Positions 49,282 through 58,978 are shown, counted from the first letter of the stretch. The stretch is 64,000 bases of DNA from Fidelibacterota bacterium (GCA_018673925.1 JABHBL010000037.1:33566-97565); one strand, 5' to 3'. Notes: generated from the letters alone by a model not told the origin. Numbers and translations are program-made.

Positions 49282-50315
49282 TGTCAGAGATGGCACCAGC
49301 ACGCACCTATTCGCAGATCGTCGGCTCTCAGTTCCGTAAGAACAAGCTGGCGGTAATCTCCCTACATATCATATATATACTGCTCTTCGTCTTTATTTTT
49401 GCTGATTTTCTGGCCAATGACAAACCAATCGTGATGAGATATCAAGGCAGCACATACTTTCCTGTATTCAGGGAATATGGGGTAAAATGGTTTGGGTTGA
49501 ATTGGCAGGATGCCTTTAAAAGTCAGCAATTCAAGATTTTAGAGGATAAGTATGAAGAAGGGGACTGGGCCATTTATCCAGTAATTCCCTATTCCTCCAC
49601 TGAGTATAATCTGCAGGTGAAGCTCCAGCCACCCAGCCGAGCACATATTTTTGGAACTGATGAATTAGGTCGAGATGTATTGTCTCAGATGATTCATGGG
49701 GCCCGGGTAAGTTTATTGGTGGGATTTGTTGCTGTAGCCATCTATGTGTTTATTGGGGTCATTCTGGGAGCGCTGGCAGGATTCTATGGCGGCCTCATCG
49801 ATATTATCATCCAGAGAATGATTGAAATAATGATTACCTTTCCTCGGATGTTTCTTATCATTACCATTGTTGCAGTGATGGAGACCCAGTCCATTATCAA
49901 TATCATGATTATTTTAGGATTGACTGGCTGGACGGGGGTCGCTCGTTTCACTCGGGGTGAATTTTTGAAAGTTAAGAATGAAGATTATGTGGTCGCTGCT
50001 AAAGCACTGGGCTACAGGGACTTTCGCACTATTTTCAGACACGTGTTGCCCAATACGTTGACACCTGTGCTCGTTACTGCAACTTTTGGTGTGGCAGCTG
50101 CAATCCTGATTGAGTCCGGGCTCAGTTTTCTTGGTTTTGGTGCACCTCCAGAACAGGCAACCTGGGGATCATTACTCAGTAGTGCCAGGGATACATTACC
50201 TACCGGTTGGTGGTTGACCACATTTCCGGGTCTGGCAATTTTTATTACCGTGACGGTGTACAATCTTGTGGGTGAGGGTTTACGAGATGCATTGGATCCT
50301 CGTCTGAAGCAATAA
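49281..50315 (+). CDS. peptide ABC transporter permease (DppC/YejE-like)
   Basis: HIFGTDELGRDVLSQMIHGARVSLLVGF; VAAKALGYRDFRTIFRHVLPNTLTPVLV. Confidence 0.95.
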   Translation: MSEMAPARTYSQIVGSQFRKNKLAVISLHIIYILLFVFIFADFLANDKPIVMRYQGSTYFPVFREYGVKWFGLNWQDAFKSQQFKILEDKYEEGDWAIYPVIPYSSTEYNLQVKLQPPSRAHIFGTDELGRDVLSQMIHGARVSLLVGFVAVAIYVFIGVILGALAGFYGGLIDIIIQRMIEIMITFPRMFLIITIVAVMETQSIINIMIILGLTGWTGVARFTRGEFLKVKNEDYVVAAKALGYRDFRTIFRHVLPNTLTPVLVTATFGVAAAILIESGLSFLGFGAPPEQATWGSLLSSARDTLPTGWWLTTFPGLAIFITVTVYNLVGEGLRDALDPRLKQ

Positions 50316-50363
50316 ATCGCTCCATAATCGGAGTTTACAAATCTTAAATGAAGGACCGAAATA

Positions 50364-52208
50364 GTGGCTGGTAACAAACTTAAAACTATTCTGGCAACAG
50401 ATTGTGGTTCAACCACAACCAAAGCTATCCTGATCGAATTGACCGATCAGGGGTATCGCTTGAAAACAAGAGGAGAAGCTCCTACAACTGTGGAAGCCCC
50501 TTTTGAAGACGTTACCAAGGGTGTGCTCAATGCTATTATGGAAGTTGAAGAGCTTTCAGGCTTGAAGATACTGGATGGTGATCAGATAATTCACCCGATG
50601 AAAGACGACAACACTGGTGTAGACGTTTATGTGTCCACATCATCTGCTGGTGGCGGATTGCAAATGATGGTCGCCGGTGTGGTGAAGGCGATGACTGGAG
50701 AGAGTGCTGAACGAGCCGCATTGGGCGCAGGCTCCATTGTAATGGATGTGCTGGCCTCAAATGATGGTAGACTTCCTCATCAAAAAATTGAACGTATTCG
50801 TCAGCTTCGTCCAGATATGATCTTGCTGTCAGGTGGAATCGATGGCGGAACTGTTTCCCACGTTGTTGAATTAGCTGAAATCCTGGCTGCTGCCAATCCC
50901 AAGCCTCGTCTTGGACAGAATTATAAGCTTCCTGTTATCTATGCTGGTAACAATAAAGCTCAGGATAACATTGCTGAAACTTTGGGTGAGATTACTGATT
51001 TAGATTTGATTGAAAATATCCGACCTGTTTTAGAGGTTGAAAATCTGGGACCAGCTCGAGATAAGATCCATGATCTATTTATGGAGCACGTCATGGCACA
51101 GGCACCTGGGTATAAGAAATTAATGTCCTGGACAGATGCACCCATTATGCCTACACCAGGAGCTGTTGGCTCCCTGATTGAGATGGTTGCCCGCCAGGAA
51201 AATATCTCTGTTGTTGGTGTTGATATTGGTGGTGCGACTACAGATATTTTCTCAGTTTTTCAGGGACAATTCAATCGTACGGTAAGTGCGAATCTGGGAA
51301 TGAGCTACTCAGTCTGCAATGTTTTGGCTGAAGCTACTCTGGAGAATGTCTTACGTTGGGTCCCCATCGATATTGATGAAGGGACACTTACCAATCGGAT
51401 TGGTAACAAGATGATCCGACCGACCACCGTTCCTCAATCCCTGGAAGAATTAATCATTGAACAGGCCATTGCCCGTGAGGCATTAAGGCTATCTTTTATA
51501 CAGCATAAATCATTTGCTGTAAGCCTGAAAGGTGTTCAATCACAACGAACTATTTCAGATGCCTTTGATCAATCTGGTTCAGGTGAGACACTGGTTGATA
51601 TGATGGAGTTGGATTTGCTGGTTGGATCTGGTGGTGTGCTATCCCACGCCCCTCGGAGAGAGCAGGCTATGCGTATGATGATAGATGCCTTTGTCCCTGA
51701 GGGAATTACGCAACTGGCTGTTGATTCAATTTTTATGATGCCACAATTGGGTGTCATGGCCAATATCGAACAAGCTGATATGGCTGAGGATGCGCGCAAG
51801 GCCGCAGTAGAAGTATTTGAGAAGGATTGTTTGATCCGTCTGGGTACATGTATTGCTCCAGTTGGAAAACCTGCCAAATCTGGCACCGTAATTCTGACCG
51901 CAGAATTTGACCTTCCTGGTGAAGGCAAACAGGTAATCGAGTTGAAACAGGGTGAAATCATCGTGATTCCTGCTCCATATGAGCCTATTAGTGCCAAATT
52001 GACACCTTCAAAAACCATGTCCATTGGTAAAGACAAAGGTGAGTCTCATCAGACAGATATCTATGGCGGCACCGTCGGGTTAATTTTTGATGGTCGCGGA
52101 CGACCCTTTGAACTCAGCACCGAGAAATCAAAACGAATTGAAAATCTGAATAAGTGGTCCAAGGCAACCAATGAATATCCGGACACTGAATTACTGGGAG
52201 GAGCATAG
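50364..52208 (+). CDS. MutL/GlmL-like ASKHA-fold protein (glutamate mutase L family), GTG start
   Basis: LATDCGSTTTKAIL, VGVDIGGATTDIFSVFQGQFNRTVSANLGMSYSV; no mutS/mutE-like genes adjacent. Confidence 0.9.
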   Translation: MAGNKLKTILATDCGSTTTKAILIELTDQGYRLKTRGEAPTTVEAPFEDVTKGVLNAIMEVEELSGLKILDGDQIIHPMKDDNTGVDVYVSTSSAGGGLQMMVAGVVKAMTGESAERAALGAGSIVMDVLASNDGRLPHQKIERIRQLRPDMILLSGGIDGGTVSHVVELAEILAAANPKPRLGQNYKLPVIYAGNNKAQDNIAETLGEITDLDLIENIRPVLEVENLGPARDKIHDLFMEHVMAQAPGYKKLMSWTDAPIMPTPGAVGSLIEMVARQENISVVGVDIGGATTDIFSVFQGQFNRTVSANLGMSYSVCNVLAEATLENVLRWVPIDIDEGTLTNRIGNKMIRPTTVPQSLEELIIEQAIAREALRLSFIQHKSFAVSLKGVQSQRTISDAFDQSGSGETLVDMMELDLLVGSGGVLSHAPRREQAMRMMIDAFVPEGITQLAVDSIFMMPQLGVMANIEQADMAEDARKAAVEVFEKDCLIRLGTCIAPVGKPAKSGTVILTAEFDLPGEGKQVIELKQGEIIVIPAPYEPISAKLTPSKTMSIGKDKGESHQTDIYGGTVGLIFDGRGRPFELSTEKSKRIENLNKWSKATNEYPDTELLGGA

Positions 52209-52211
52209 ATC

Positions 52212-53339
52212 ATGGCCCATTCGTATACTCCCGGACTAAAAGTCCTACACGAAACCAAAGTTAGAAAAGATAGAATTTTACCCCTTAAGGGGGATGTGGT
52301 GGTTGAAGCCAAAGCTTCTGTTACCCCGGATGATATTGTTGCGCGCACGCATCTGCCAGGTAATGTGCAGATGATGAATGTGGGAAATTTATTAAACATA
52401 GATCCTACAGATGTGGAAGCAGTGATGCAAAAGCCAATTGGCTCAGAATTCGCGAAAGGTGAGCTTATTGCTGAAACCAAAGGACTTTTTGGATTTTTTA
52501 AATCCAATGTGATGGCTCCCATCGACTGTACTTTGGAATCCATTTCCTCAATTACAGGACAAGTGGTCCTTCGGGATGCACCTATACCTGTTGAGGTGGA
52601 TGCCTACATTCGCGGAGTTGTAGCTGAAGTTGTACCAGAAGAGGGTGTAATCATTGAAACAGAAGCGGTCTTTATCCAGGGTATTTTTGGAATTGGCGGT
52701 GAGAGCAGGGGAGAGCTTGTTGTAGTGACTGATGGTCGCGAGGATGAACTTACTGCAGATTTGATTAAACCTGAACATGCTGGGAAAGTACTGGTAGGTG
52801 GATCATTTATCAGTTTGCCCGCCTATAAAAAAGCTCTCAGCATGAAGGTTGCTGGTGTGGTAGTTGGTGGCTTCAATTATTTTGATCTGGAAGAGATTCT
52901 GGGTTACACACTGGGTGTGGCTATTACTGGCTCTGAGGATCTGGTTACTTCATTAGTACTCACAGAAGGTTATGGTGAGATTCGAATGGGATCCAGAACT
53001 TTTGATCTACTCAAGCGACATCATGGAAAATTCACATCTATCAACGGTGCTACCCAGATTCGAGCTGGTGTTATTCGTCCTGAAATTGTTATTCCATTGA
53101 ATCCAGATGACATCAAAGGTGATGTGCACGCCATTCAAATCAACGAGGGTATACAGGCTGGAAGCCTGGTCCGTGTTATTCGTGCACCCTACTTTGGTAG
53201 AATTGGAACCGTAGTTTCATTACCACCTGAATTACAGAAGATGGAATCTGAAACCATGGTACGAGTCGCTGAAATTAAGATCGATGATCAAGTTATGGTC
53301 ATACCACGTGCTAATCTGGAGATGGTCGAAACTGATTAA
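52212..53339 (+). CDS. conserved protein with barrel-sandwich-like segment and C-terminal KOW-like motif
   Basis: MAPIDCTLESISSITGQVVLRDAPIPVEVDAYIRGVV; C-terminal QAGSLVRVIRAPYFGRIGTVVSLPPE; 3-nt gap from the MutL-like gene. Confidence 0.7.
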   Translation: MAHSYTPGLKVLHETKVRKDRILPLKGDVVVEAKASVTPDDIVARTHLPGNVQMMNVGNLLNIDPTDVEAVMQKPIGSEFAKGELIAETKGLFGFFKSNVMAPIDCTLESISSITGQVVLRDAPIPVEVDAYIRGVVAEVVPEEGVIIETEAVFIQGIFGIGGESRGELVVVTDGREDELTADLIKPEHAGKVLVGGSFISLPAYKKALSMKVAGVVVGGFNYFDLEEILGYTLGVAITGSEDLVTSLVLTEGYGEIRMGSRTFDLLKRHHGKFTSINGATQIRAGVIRPEIVIPLNPDDIKGDVHAIQINEGIQAGSLVRVIRAPYFGRIGTVVSLPPELQKMESETMVRVAEIKIDDQVMVIPRANLEMVETD

Positions 53340-53349
53340 GACGAAGGAA

Positions 53350-53655
53350 GTGCCCAGCGAAACCACACAGTCAGCTGAAGACCTGGCATTCATTGAGCGC
53401 ATTGCTAAACGAATATATGATACTGGTTTTATAACACCTGCAGTCTTTGCACTGGAAATGGTTAAACCTTTAGCTTTGTTAGGTAGCCATACCATGATAT
53501 TTTTTGGACCGATAGTCAGCGCATTTATCAAAGCCGATGGGTATTATAAAGCTGCCGAGTTGTTTGAAGAACCGAGTAATGTAGAATTATTGATCTCAAG
53601 ACTTGAACAACTGGAACAAGAGCATAAAAAACAAACAAACGGAGAAGCACAGTGA
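53350..53655 (+). CDS. small conserved protein of the DUF6754 cluster (start uncertain: GTG 53350 or upstream alternative)
   Basis: AEDLAFIERIAKRIYDTGFITPAVFALEMVKPLALLGSHTMIFFGPIV; GTGA overlap with next gene. Confidence 0.65.
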   Translation: MPSETTQSAEDLAFIERIAKRIYDTGFITPAVFALEMVKPLALLGSHTMIFFGPIVSAFIKADGYYKAAELFEEPSNVELLISRLEQLEQEHKKQTNGEAQ

Positions 53656-54515
53656 AAGATAAACAATTCTGGTCTGTTGCCGGCATCATCTTCGTCCTAT
53701 TCATGATTTACTGGGTTGCAGGACATCCATATTTTGTCTCTGAACGTAGTGTCATGTTTTGGTCAATCCTTATTGTCGGAGGCGTGTTGATCTATTCGAC
53801 CCGCATGGCAAAACGAGGTGAGAAGATTTTCCTGCGTACTATCCCCGGTCTTAAAGCCGTGGAAGAAGCTGTTGGGCGTTCCACCGAAATGGGGAAACCT
53901 GTACTCTATGTTCCAGGAATTATGGATATGGATCAAGTTGAAACTGTGGCAGGAGTTGTTGTACTCGGTCATGTAGCCAAGATGACAGCGCGCTATGAAA
54001 CCAGTCTGAATGTCCCTGTTTCTCGAGCTATTGTTATGAAAGCTGCACGAGAATCTTGCCGTGAATCCTATCTATTAGAAGGTCGCCCAGACCTCTTTCA
54101 CAATGACATGGTTCACTATCTCACCGATGATCAGTTTGCCTACGCTGCTGGTGTGAACGGAATCATGCTGCGCGAAGAACCGGCGGCTTGTCTGTATATG
54201 GGTAAATTTTATGCTGAATCCTTGTTATTGGCTGAAACGGGTAACTCCATTGGAGCCATCCAGATAGCTGGGACTGCCTCACCATCACAGATTCCATTCT
54301 TTGTAACCGCTTGTGATTATACACTGATTGGTGAAGAGTTTTTTGCAGCCAGTGCTTATCTATCACAGGAACCAGAGTTGATCGGTGGAGTCAAAGGGCA
54401 GGATACTCTGAAGATAATGGCTGTCGCCGTAATGCTTCTTGCCACTCTTTTTAACTTTTTTCATGATCTGAACATGATCTCCTGGGATGTCCTGGGATTT
54501 CTGACAGTGCAATAG
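53652..54515 (+). CDS. DUF6754-like membrane protein, GTG start
   Basis: Two N-terminal TM, LRTIPGLKAVEEAVGRSTEMGKPVLYVPGIMDMDQVETVAGVVVLGHVA..., C-terminal TM. Confidence 0.75.
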   Translation: MKDKQFWSVAGIIFVLFMIYWVAGHPYFVSERSVMFWSILIVGGVLIYSTRMAKRGEKIFLRTIPGLKAVEEAVGRSTEMGKPVLYVPGIMDMDQVETVAGVVVLGHVAKMTARYETSLNVPVSRAIVMKAARESCRESYLLEGRPDLFHNDMVHYLTDDQFAYAAGVNGIMLREEPAACLYMGKFYAESLLLAETGNSIGAIQIAGTASPSQIPFFVTACDYTLIGEEFFAASAYLSQEPELIGGVKGQDTLKIMAVAVMLLATLFNFFHDLNMISWDVLGFLTVQ

Positions 54516-54525
54516 GAGGTTATCC

Positions 54526-55554
54526 ATGTTCATGAAAAGACAATTACCAATTGCTATTGCTGCAATTATTGGTTTTCTAACACTCTTTGGCTGGTTCGTT
54601 GATGAACCAAATATCAAATCATTCGTGGATGATGATGCGACGCAATGGTTTGACATTCTAGCCAGTTTCGCAATATTTTTAGGTGCATTGAACCTCTTGA
54701 AATTGCAAGCTTTGAAGATAATAAAAAAACAAAAGGGTTGGCCTTATGCAGCCCTGGCAATCGTCGGATTTACATTTTCATTCACAGCAGGCTTTATCTT
54801 GCTGGGATCATACAACGTTGAGATCAGTCAATACGATGATCCAGCCAAGGTGGCCACCGTATTGGCCAGTGAAATCAATCTTGATGAAAAAAGCGCTGAA
54901 AACATTCTAATAGCTATGCCTGAAGGGGATACCTACACCATTGATACGCCCTATTTCACAAAAAGTGGAGCTGACGATGTAGTTGAAAAGATCAACGCTG
55001 CTGGCGGAACTGCGAACATGCGGGCTACAGAATGGGGATCTCATATTTCCACACGAGGCTCACTGTTTAACTGGATGTTCAGATTTATTTTTACGCCACT
55101 TTCTGCAACTATGTTCGCGCTGCTGGCTTTCTTTGTGGCCTCGGCATCTTACCGAGCCTTCAAGATTCGCAATTTTGAAGCCACACTTCTCCTCATTTCA
55201 GGAATTATTATCATGCTAGGGCGTGTGCCTATAGGTGGCAACATTTCTTCCTGGTTCATTATGTACATTATCGTACTCAGCCTATCAGCAGGTGTCAATA
55301 CCTGGTTCAAGAATCGCAAATATACACTTGCCAGTGTGATTGGTGGGATCCTTATCGTGACGATTGCCGGAATGATTACGGGGTGGCCTGTGGATCAACC
55401 AGCTATCTTTTATCTTCCAGTGCTTCAGGATTGGATTTATAACGTGCCCAATGTAGCAGGCGCCCGTGCCATCATGATTGGTATTGGTCTTGGAATATTC
55501 GCAACTTCAATACGCTATATCCTGGGTATTGAAAAATCATATATCGGAGAATGA
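54526..55554 (+). CDS. polytopic membrane protein with internal soluble domain
   Basis: About seven TM; insert DPAKVATVLASEINLDEKSAENILIAMPEGDTYTIDTPYFTKSGADDVVEKINAAGGTANM; RBS aggagg at 54513-54518. Confidence 0.7.
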   Translation: MFMKRQLPIAIAAIIGFLTLFGWFVDEPNIKSFVDDDATQWFDILASFAIFLGALNLLKLQALKIIKKQKGWPYAALAIVGFTFSFTAGFILLGSYNVEISQYDDPAKVATVLASEINLDEKSAENILIAMPEGDTYTIDTPYFTKSGADDVVEKINAAGGTANMRATEWGSHISTRGSLFNWMFRFIFTPLSATMFALLAFFVASASYRAFKIRNFEATLLLISGIIIMLGRVPIGGNISSWFIMYIIVLSLSAGVNTWFKNRKYTLASVIGGILIVTIAGMITGWPVDQPAIFYLPVLQDWIYNVPNVAGARAIMIGIGLGIFATSIRYILGIEKSYIGE

Positions 55555-56402
55555 TCATGGAAAAATTCTTAGATTTTATCGTTCGTGCCGGTAGCCTTGA
55601 TAGACGCTATATCTTTGTGGTGATTGCCCTGGTGGTAATGTTACCTCTTTTCTTCCCACTGAATCTACCTATTCGACCAACGGTATCCTCTCAAACTATT
55701 TATGATACGGTTGAGAAGTTGGAATCAGGAGACAAGGCACTCGTATCATTTGAATATGGTCCTAGCACTAAACCTGAAATTCATCCCATGGCAATTGCCT
55801 TGCTCAGACACCTATTTGAGAAGGATGTGAAAGTTTACATCACCTGTCTGTGGCCAGATGGTCAATTCATGGCCATGGAAGCAATACAGCAAGTGGCAGT
55901 AAATCAGTACCAAAAAGTTTATGGTGAAGACTATGTACTTTTGGGTTTTCGCCCTGGGAATGAGGCTGTTATCAAAGGTCTCGTTAGTAATTTTCGGAAA
56001 GTCTATACTGTAGATGCTCAAGGAAATTTTCTTGATGACATTCCCATGATGAATGGAATTAACAAGGTTGCTGATTTTGACTACCTCTTTTCTGCTTCTG
56101 CAGGTTATCCAGGAACGGTGGAGTGGGTACAGTATGCTGCGGATCCAACTGGAGTTACCATGGGAACCGGGACGACTTCAATTCAAGTGAATGAAGTTAT
56201 GCCTTATGTCCAGGCTGGTCAAATCAAAGGAATTCTAGGTGGGATGCCTGGAGCTGCAGAGTATGAAAAGCTCATTGGACAGCCAGGGATTGGAACCAGT
56301 GGTATGGATGCACAATCCGTTGCGCACATTGTCATCGTTGGGTTCATCATTTTCGGAAACATCTCGTTCTTTGTTGAACGCAGACGTTCCAAGAAATATT
56401 AG
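55551..56402 (+). CDS. membrane protein with large soluble domain between N- and C-terminal TM helices
   Basis: N-terminal TM, TIYDTVEKLESGDKALVSFEYGPSTKPEIHPMAIALLRHLFEKDVKVYI, C-terminal TM AHIVIVGFIIFGNISFFVERRRSKKY. Confidence 0.7.
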   Translation: MIMEKFLDFIVRAGSLDRRYIFVVIALVVMLPLFFPLNLPIRPTVSSQTIYDTVEKLESGDKALVSFEYGPSTKPEIHPMAIALLRHLFEKDVKVYITCLWPDGQFMAMEAIQQVAVNQYQKVYGEDYVLLGFRPGNEAVIKGLVSNFRKVYTVDAQGNFLDDIPMMNGINKVADFDYLFSASAGYPGTVEWVQYAADPTGVTMGTGTTSIQVNEVMPYVQAGQIKGILGGMPGAAEYEKLIGQPGIGTSGMDAQSVAHIVIVGFIIFGNISFFVERRRSKKY

Positions 56403-56413
56403 GAGGTTGAATA

Positions 56414-57256
56414 ATGAACGGTTCTGAAATTTTTGGAGCGTGGGTCGCTGTTTTTCTGACCCTGGGCATATTCTCCTACTTATATAAAGATAATCCCTTT
56501 TACAAAATAGCTGAACATGTATTTGTAGGTGTTTCTGCAGGTTACTGGATGTCCATGTTTTTCTGGACACAGATCCAACCAAATCTGTTCGGCCGACTTT
56601 GGCCAGTGCCTGAAGGCGCCATTTCTGGTTTTTTCATGCGCACCTGGTACGGTATTTATAATTTTTTTGGCGTCCTTTTACCAAGCGTATTTCCAGATGG
56701 AGGTATCGATAAGGGACACGGGACCCATCCGCACTTCATTTATATCATCCCTTTTATTTTAGGAGTGATGATGCTTTTGAGTGTGGTCTCTAAATGGAGC
56801 TGGTTTGCCCGATTAGGTATTGCCTATACTGTTGGAATGGCTGCGGGTCTTAGAGCTTATGCATTTTTAAATTCAAATGTACTGGTCCAGCTAAAGGGAT
56901 CTGCGGTTTCATTCGTTGGATTGGACTGGTTCAGTCTTACAGATGCCAGTATTATCAACAACGTGATCATTTTGATAGGTACAATCACGGGTTTGCTATA
57001 TTTCTACTTCTCAAAGGAGCATAAAGGCACTTTTGGGAAAGTAACCCGAGTTGGAATTTATTTTCTCATGATCAGCTTTGGAGCTTCATTTGGTTTTGCT
57101 GTCATGGGCCGTATCTCACTCTTGATTGGTCGATTTACAGATCTCATTACCTATGGTAGCTCAACTTATAACTATGCGTCACTCTGGGTACTTCTGCTGA
57201 TGATTGGCTTGTTGGCCGTATGGACCTTTAAAGGTGATAAGAAGGTGGCAAGCTAA
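56414..57256 (+). CDS. polytopic membrane protein of the DUF6754 cluster
   Basis: Multi-TM; VFLTLGIFSYLYKDNPFYKIAEHVFVGVSAGYWM; aggagg RBS immediately after previous stop. Confidence 0.7.
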   Translation: MNGSEIFGAWVAVFLTLGIFSYLYKDNPFYKIAEHVFVGVSAGYWMSMFFWTQIQPNLFGRLWPVPEGAISGFFMRTWYGIYNFFGVLLPSVFPDGGIDKGHGTHPHFIYIIPFILGVMMLLSVVSKWSWFARLGIAYTVGMAAGLRAYAFLNSNVLVQLKGSAVSFVGLDWFSLTDASIINNVIILIGTITGLLYFYFSKEHKGTFGKVTRVGIYFLMISFGASFGFAVMGRISLLIGRFTDLITYGSSTYNYASLWVLLLMIGLLAVWTFKGDKKVAS

Positions 57257-57300
57257 GCCACGAGCAATTTTAAACGTTTTTGTAGGGAGAAAAGGCTGAT

Positions 57301-58227
57301 ATGGCCGTTTCAATTACGCTGAGAAATATCATCAAGAAATATGATGAGAAGGCAGCATTAAATAATGTAACCCTGGGTGTTGAAAAAGGGCATATCCATG
57401 CTCTGATAGGGACAACAGGTTCAGGCAAGTCGACCTTGCTGAGAGTGATAGCAACTTTGTGTGCCCCAACACTTGGCTCAGGCTATATCAACGGTCTCAA
57501 TCTGGGGGCCAGACAGAATCAAATTCGCCACCAGATTGGCTATATGTCTCAGGACAGCCGTTTTGAACAATCAATGACTTTGATGGAGAACCTGACGCTG
57601 CACGGTAAATTGCATGGAATCGCTCAGGCAGATCTGATAAATCGCATCTCTGGATTTGTCCGGCGTTTTGAAGTGTCTGATAGTCTGCATGCTTTCCCCA
57701 GAGAAGTGAGCTATGGTACCCGCAGGAAAATGGAGTTTATACGCGCAGTATTGCACAATCCATCTATTCTCTTGCTTGATGAACCGACAGCTTCACTTGA
57801 TCAAAGTTGTAAGGAACTCATGGAAGCCTTTCTCCGTGAACAAAAGCTAAGATTCACCACTGTCATGGTTTCCAGTAACATTGATCAGGTTGAGCGGATT
57901 GCCGATAGAATCTCCATTCTCGATGATGGCCGTCTGGTAGCTGATGGAACCCTGAAAGAGTTAAAAGAGACAGAACGGGAAAACCGTATTCTAGACCTCA
58001 TTTTGTCAGAAACACATGAAAGGGATTTTAATATCCTCGATGCATCGCCCCATGTGGTCTCCTATACAGTACAGGGGAATCACTATGAAATAATTACAGA
58101 AGTAGATATCCCACCGGAGAAAATTACTGCCCTCTTTCACGAGAGAGTTGTCGAGGCCACACCTCGCTTACCTGCACTGTCCGATATATTCAAACGGATG
58201 ATCAGGGTGGAGGCTCTGCATGAATAA
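57301..58227 (+). CDS. ABC transporter ATP-binding protein (ABC-2 type exporter)
   Basis: Walker A GTTGSGKST, SYGTRRK signature-like, Walker B SILLLDEPTASLD; overlaps permease. Confidence 0.92.
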   Translation: MAVSITLRNIIKKYDEKAALNNVTLGVEKGHIHALIGTTGSGKSTLLRVIATLCAPTLGSGYINGLNLGARQNQIRHQIGYMSQDSRFEQSMTLMENLTLHGKLHGIAQADLINRISGFVRRFEVSDSLHAFPREVSYGTRRKMEFIRAVLHNPSILLLDEPTASLDQSCKELMEAFLREQKLRFTTVMVSSNIDQVERIADRISILDDGRLVADGTLKELKETERENRILDLILSETHERDFNILDASPHVVSYTVQGNHYEIITEVDIPPEKITALFHERVVEATPRLPALSDIFKRMIRVEALHE

Positions 58228-58978
58228 TGTATTAGCAGCTCTCTGGCACCGCGAATTGACCATTTATAAGCGACAATTCACAACCATGGGTCTCATGCCT
58301 GTACTCACAGGATTGATCTTCTTTTTTATGTTTTTTCTGCCATACAAATCACTCTTGCCAAAAGCAGAGATGGTGGTTGTCATGCCAGCTCTGGTTCTTG
58401 ATTCGCTACTTTTGACACTTTTGATCACGATATATGAAACGACAGCACGCTTTTATTGGGAGACCCAGAGAAGCAATGGCATGGCCAGTCTGTATGAGAT
58501 GGGTCGTTTTCATCGACAACCCTCATTTTTTATTGCTCAGGGGATTATAAGTCTCACAAAAGGATTCACACATCTCGCAGTGGTTTGGGCTATCCTGGCC
58601 TTTGTTACAGAGATGTCTTTTTCAGCTATAAATTTTCAGGCAAGTATTGTTTTCATTCTTCTGGGTGCACTCCAAATTGTGGCCTTAAGTAAGATAATTG
58701 GTCTGCTTGCAAAGCATGTTGACAGCCTCAGTAAGCTGCTTTACATCGGGCTTCTTCCCATCATGATGATTAGTGGATTGTTCCTTACCAAAGGGGCACC
58801 CATGGACAAATTCGCCGAAATCGCCTTCTACTTGCCTCCATACAATTGGATGGCCGGTCTTGATATTGCCTTCCTCAATGGATTGATAGATTATGGTTTT
58901 TTACTTGTCTGTTTAATTGAGACAGCCTTCCTCATATGGCTTTCAGCAACGTTTTTCCACCTGGATGGAGATAGTTGA
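58220..58978 (+). CDS. ABC-2 type transporter permease
   Basis: Six-TM ABC-2 permease pattern; overlaps the ATPase gene by 8 nt. Confidence 0.85.
   Translation: MNNVLAALWHRELTIYKRQFTTMGLMPVLTGLIFFFMFFLPYKSLLPKAEMVVVMPALVLDSLLLTLLITIYETTARFYWETQRSNGMASLYEMGRFHRQPSFFIAQGIISLTKGFTHLAVVWAILAFVTEMSFSAINFQASIVFILLGALQIVALSKIIGLLAKHVDSLSKLLYIGLLPIMMISGLFLTKGAPMDKFAEIAFYLPPYNWMAGLDIAFLNGLIDYGFLLVCLIETAFLIWLSATFFHLDGDS

Noticed and set aside
51569-52036. 155-aa minus-strand ORF
   Set aside because: Antisense to the MutL-like gene; Ser/Ile-rich shadow translation.
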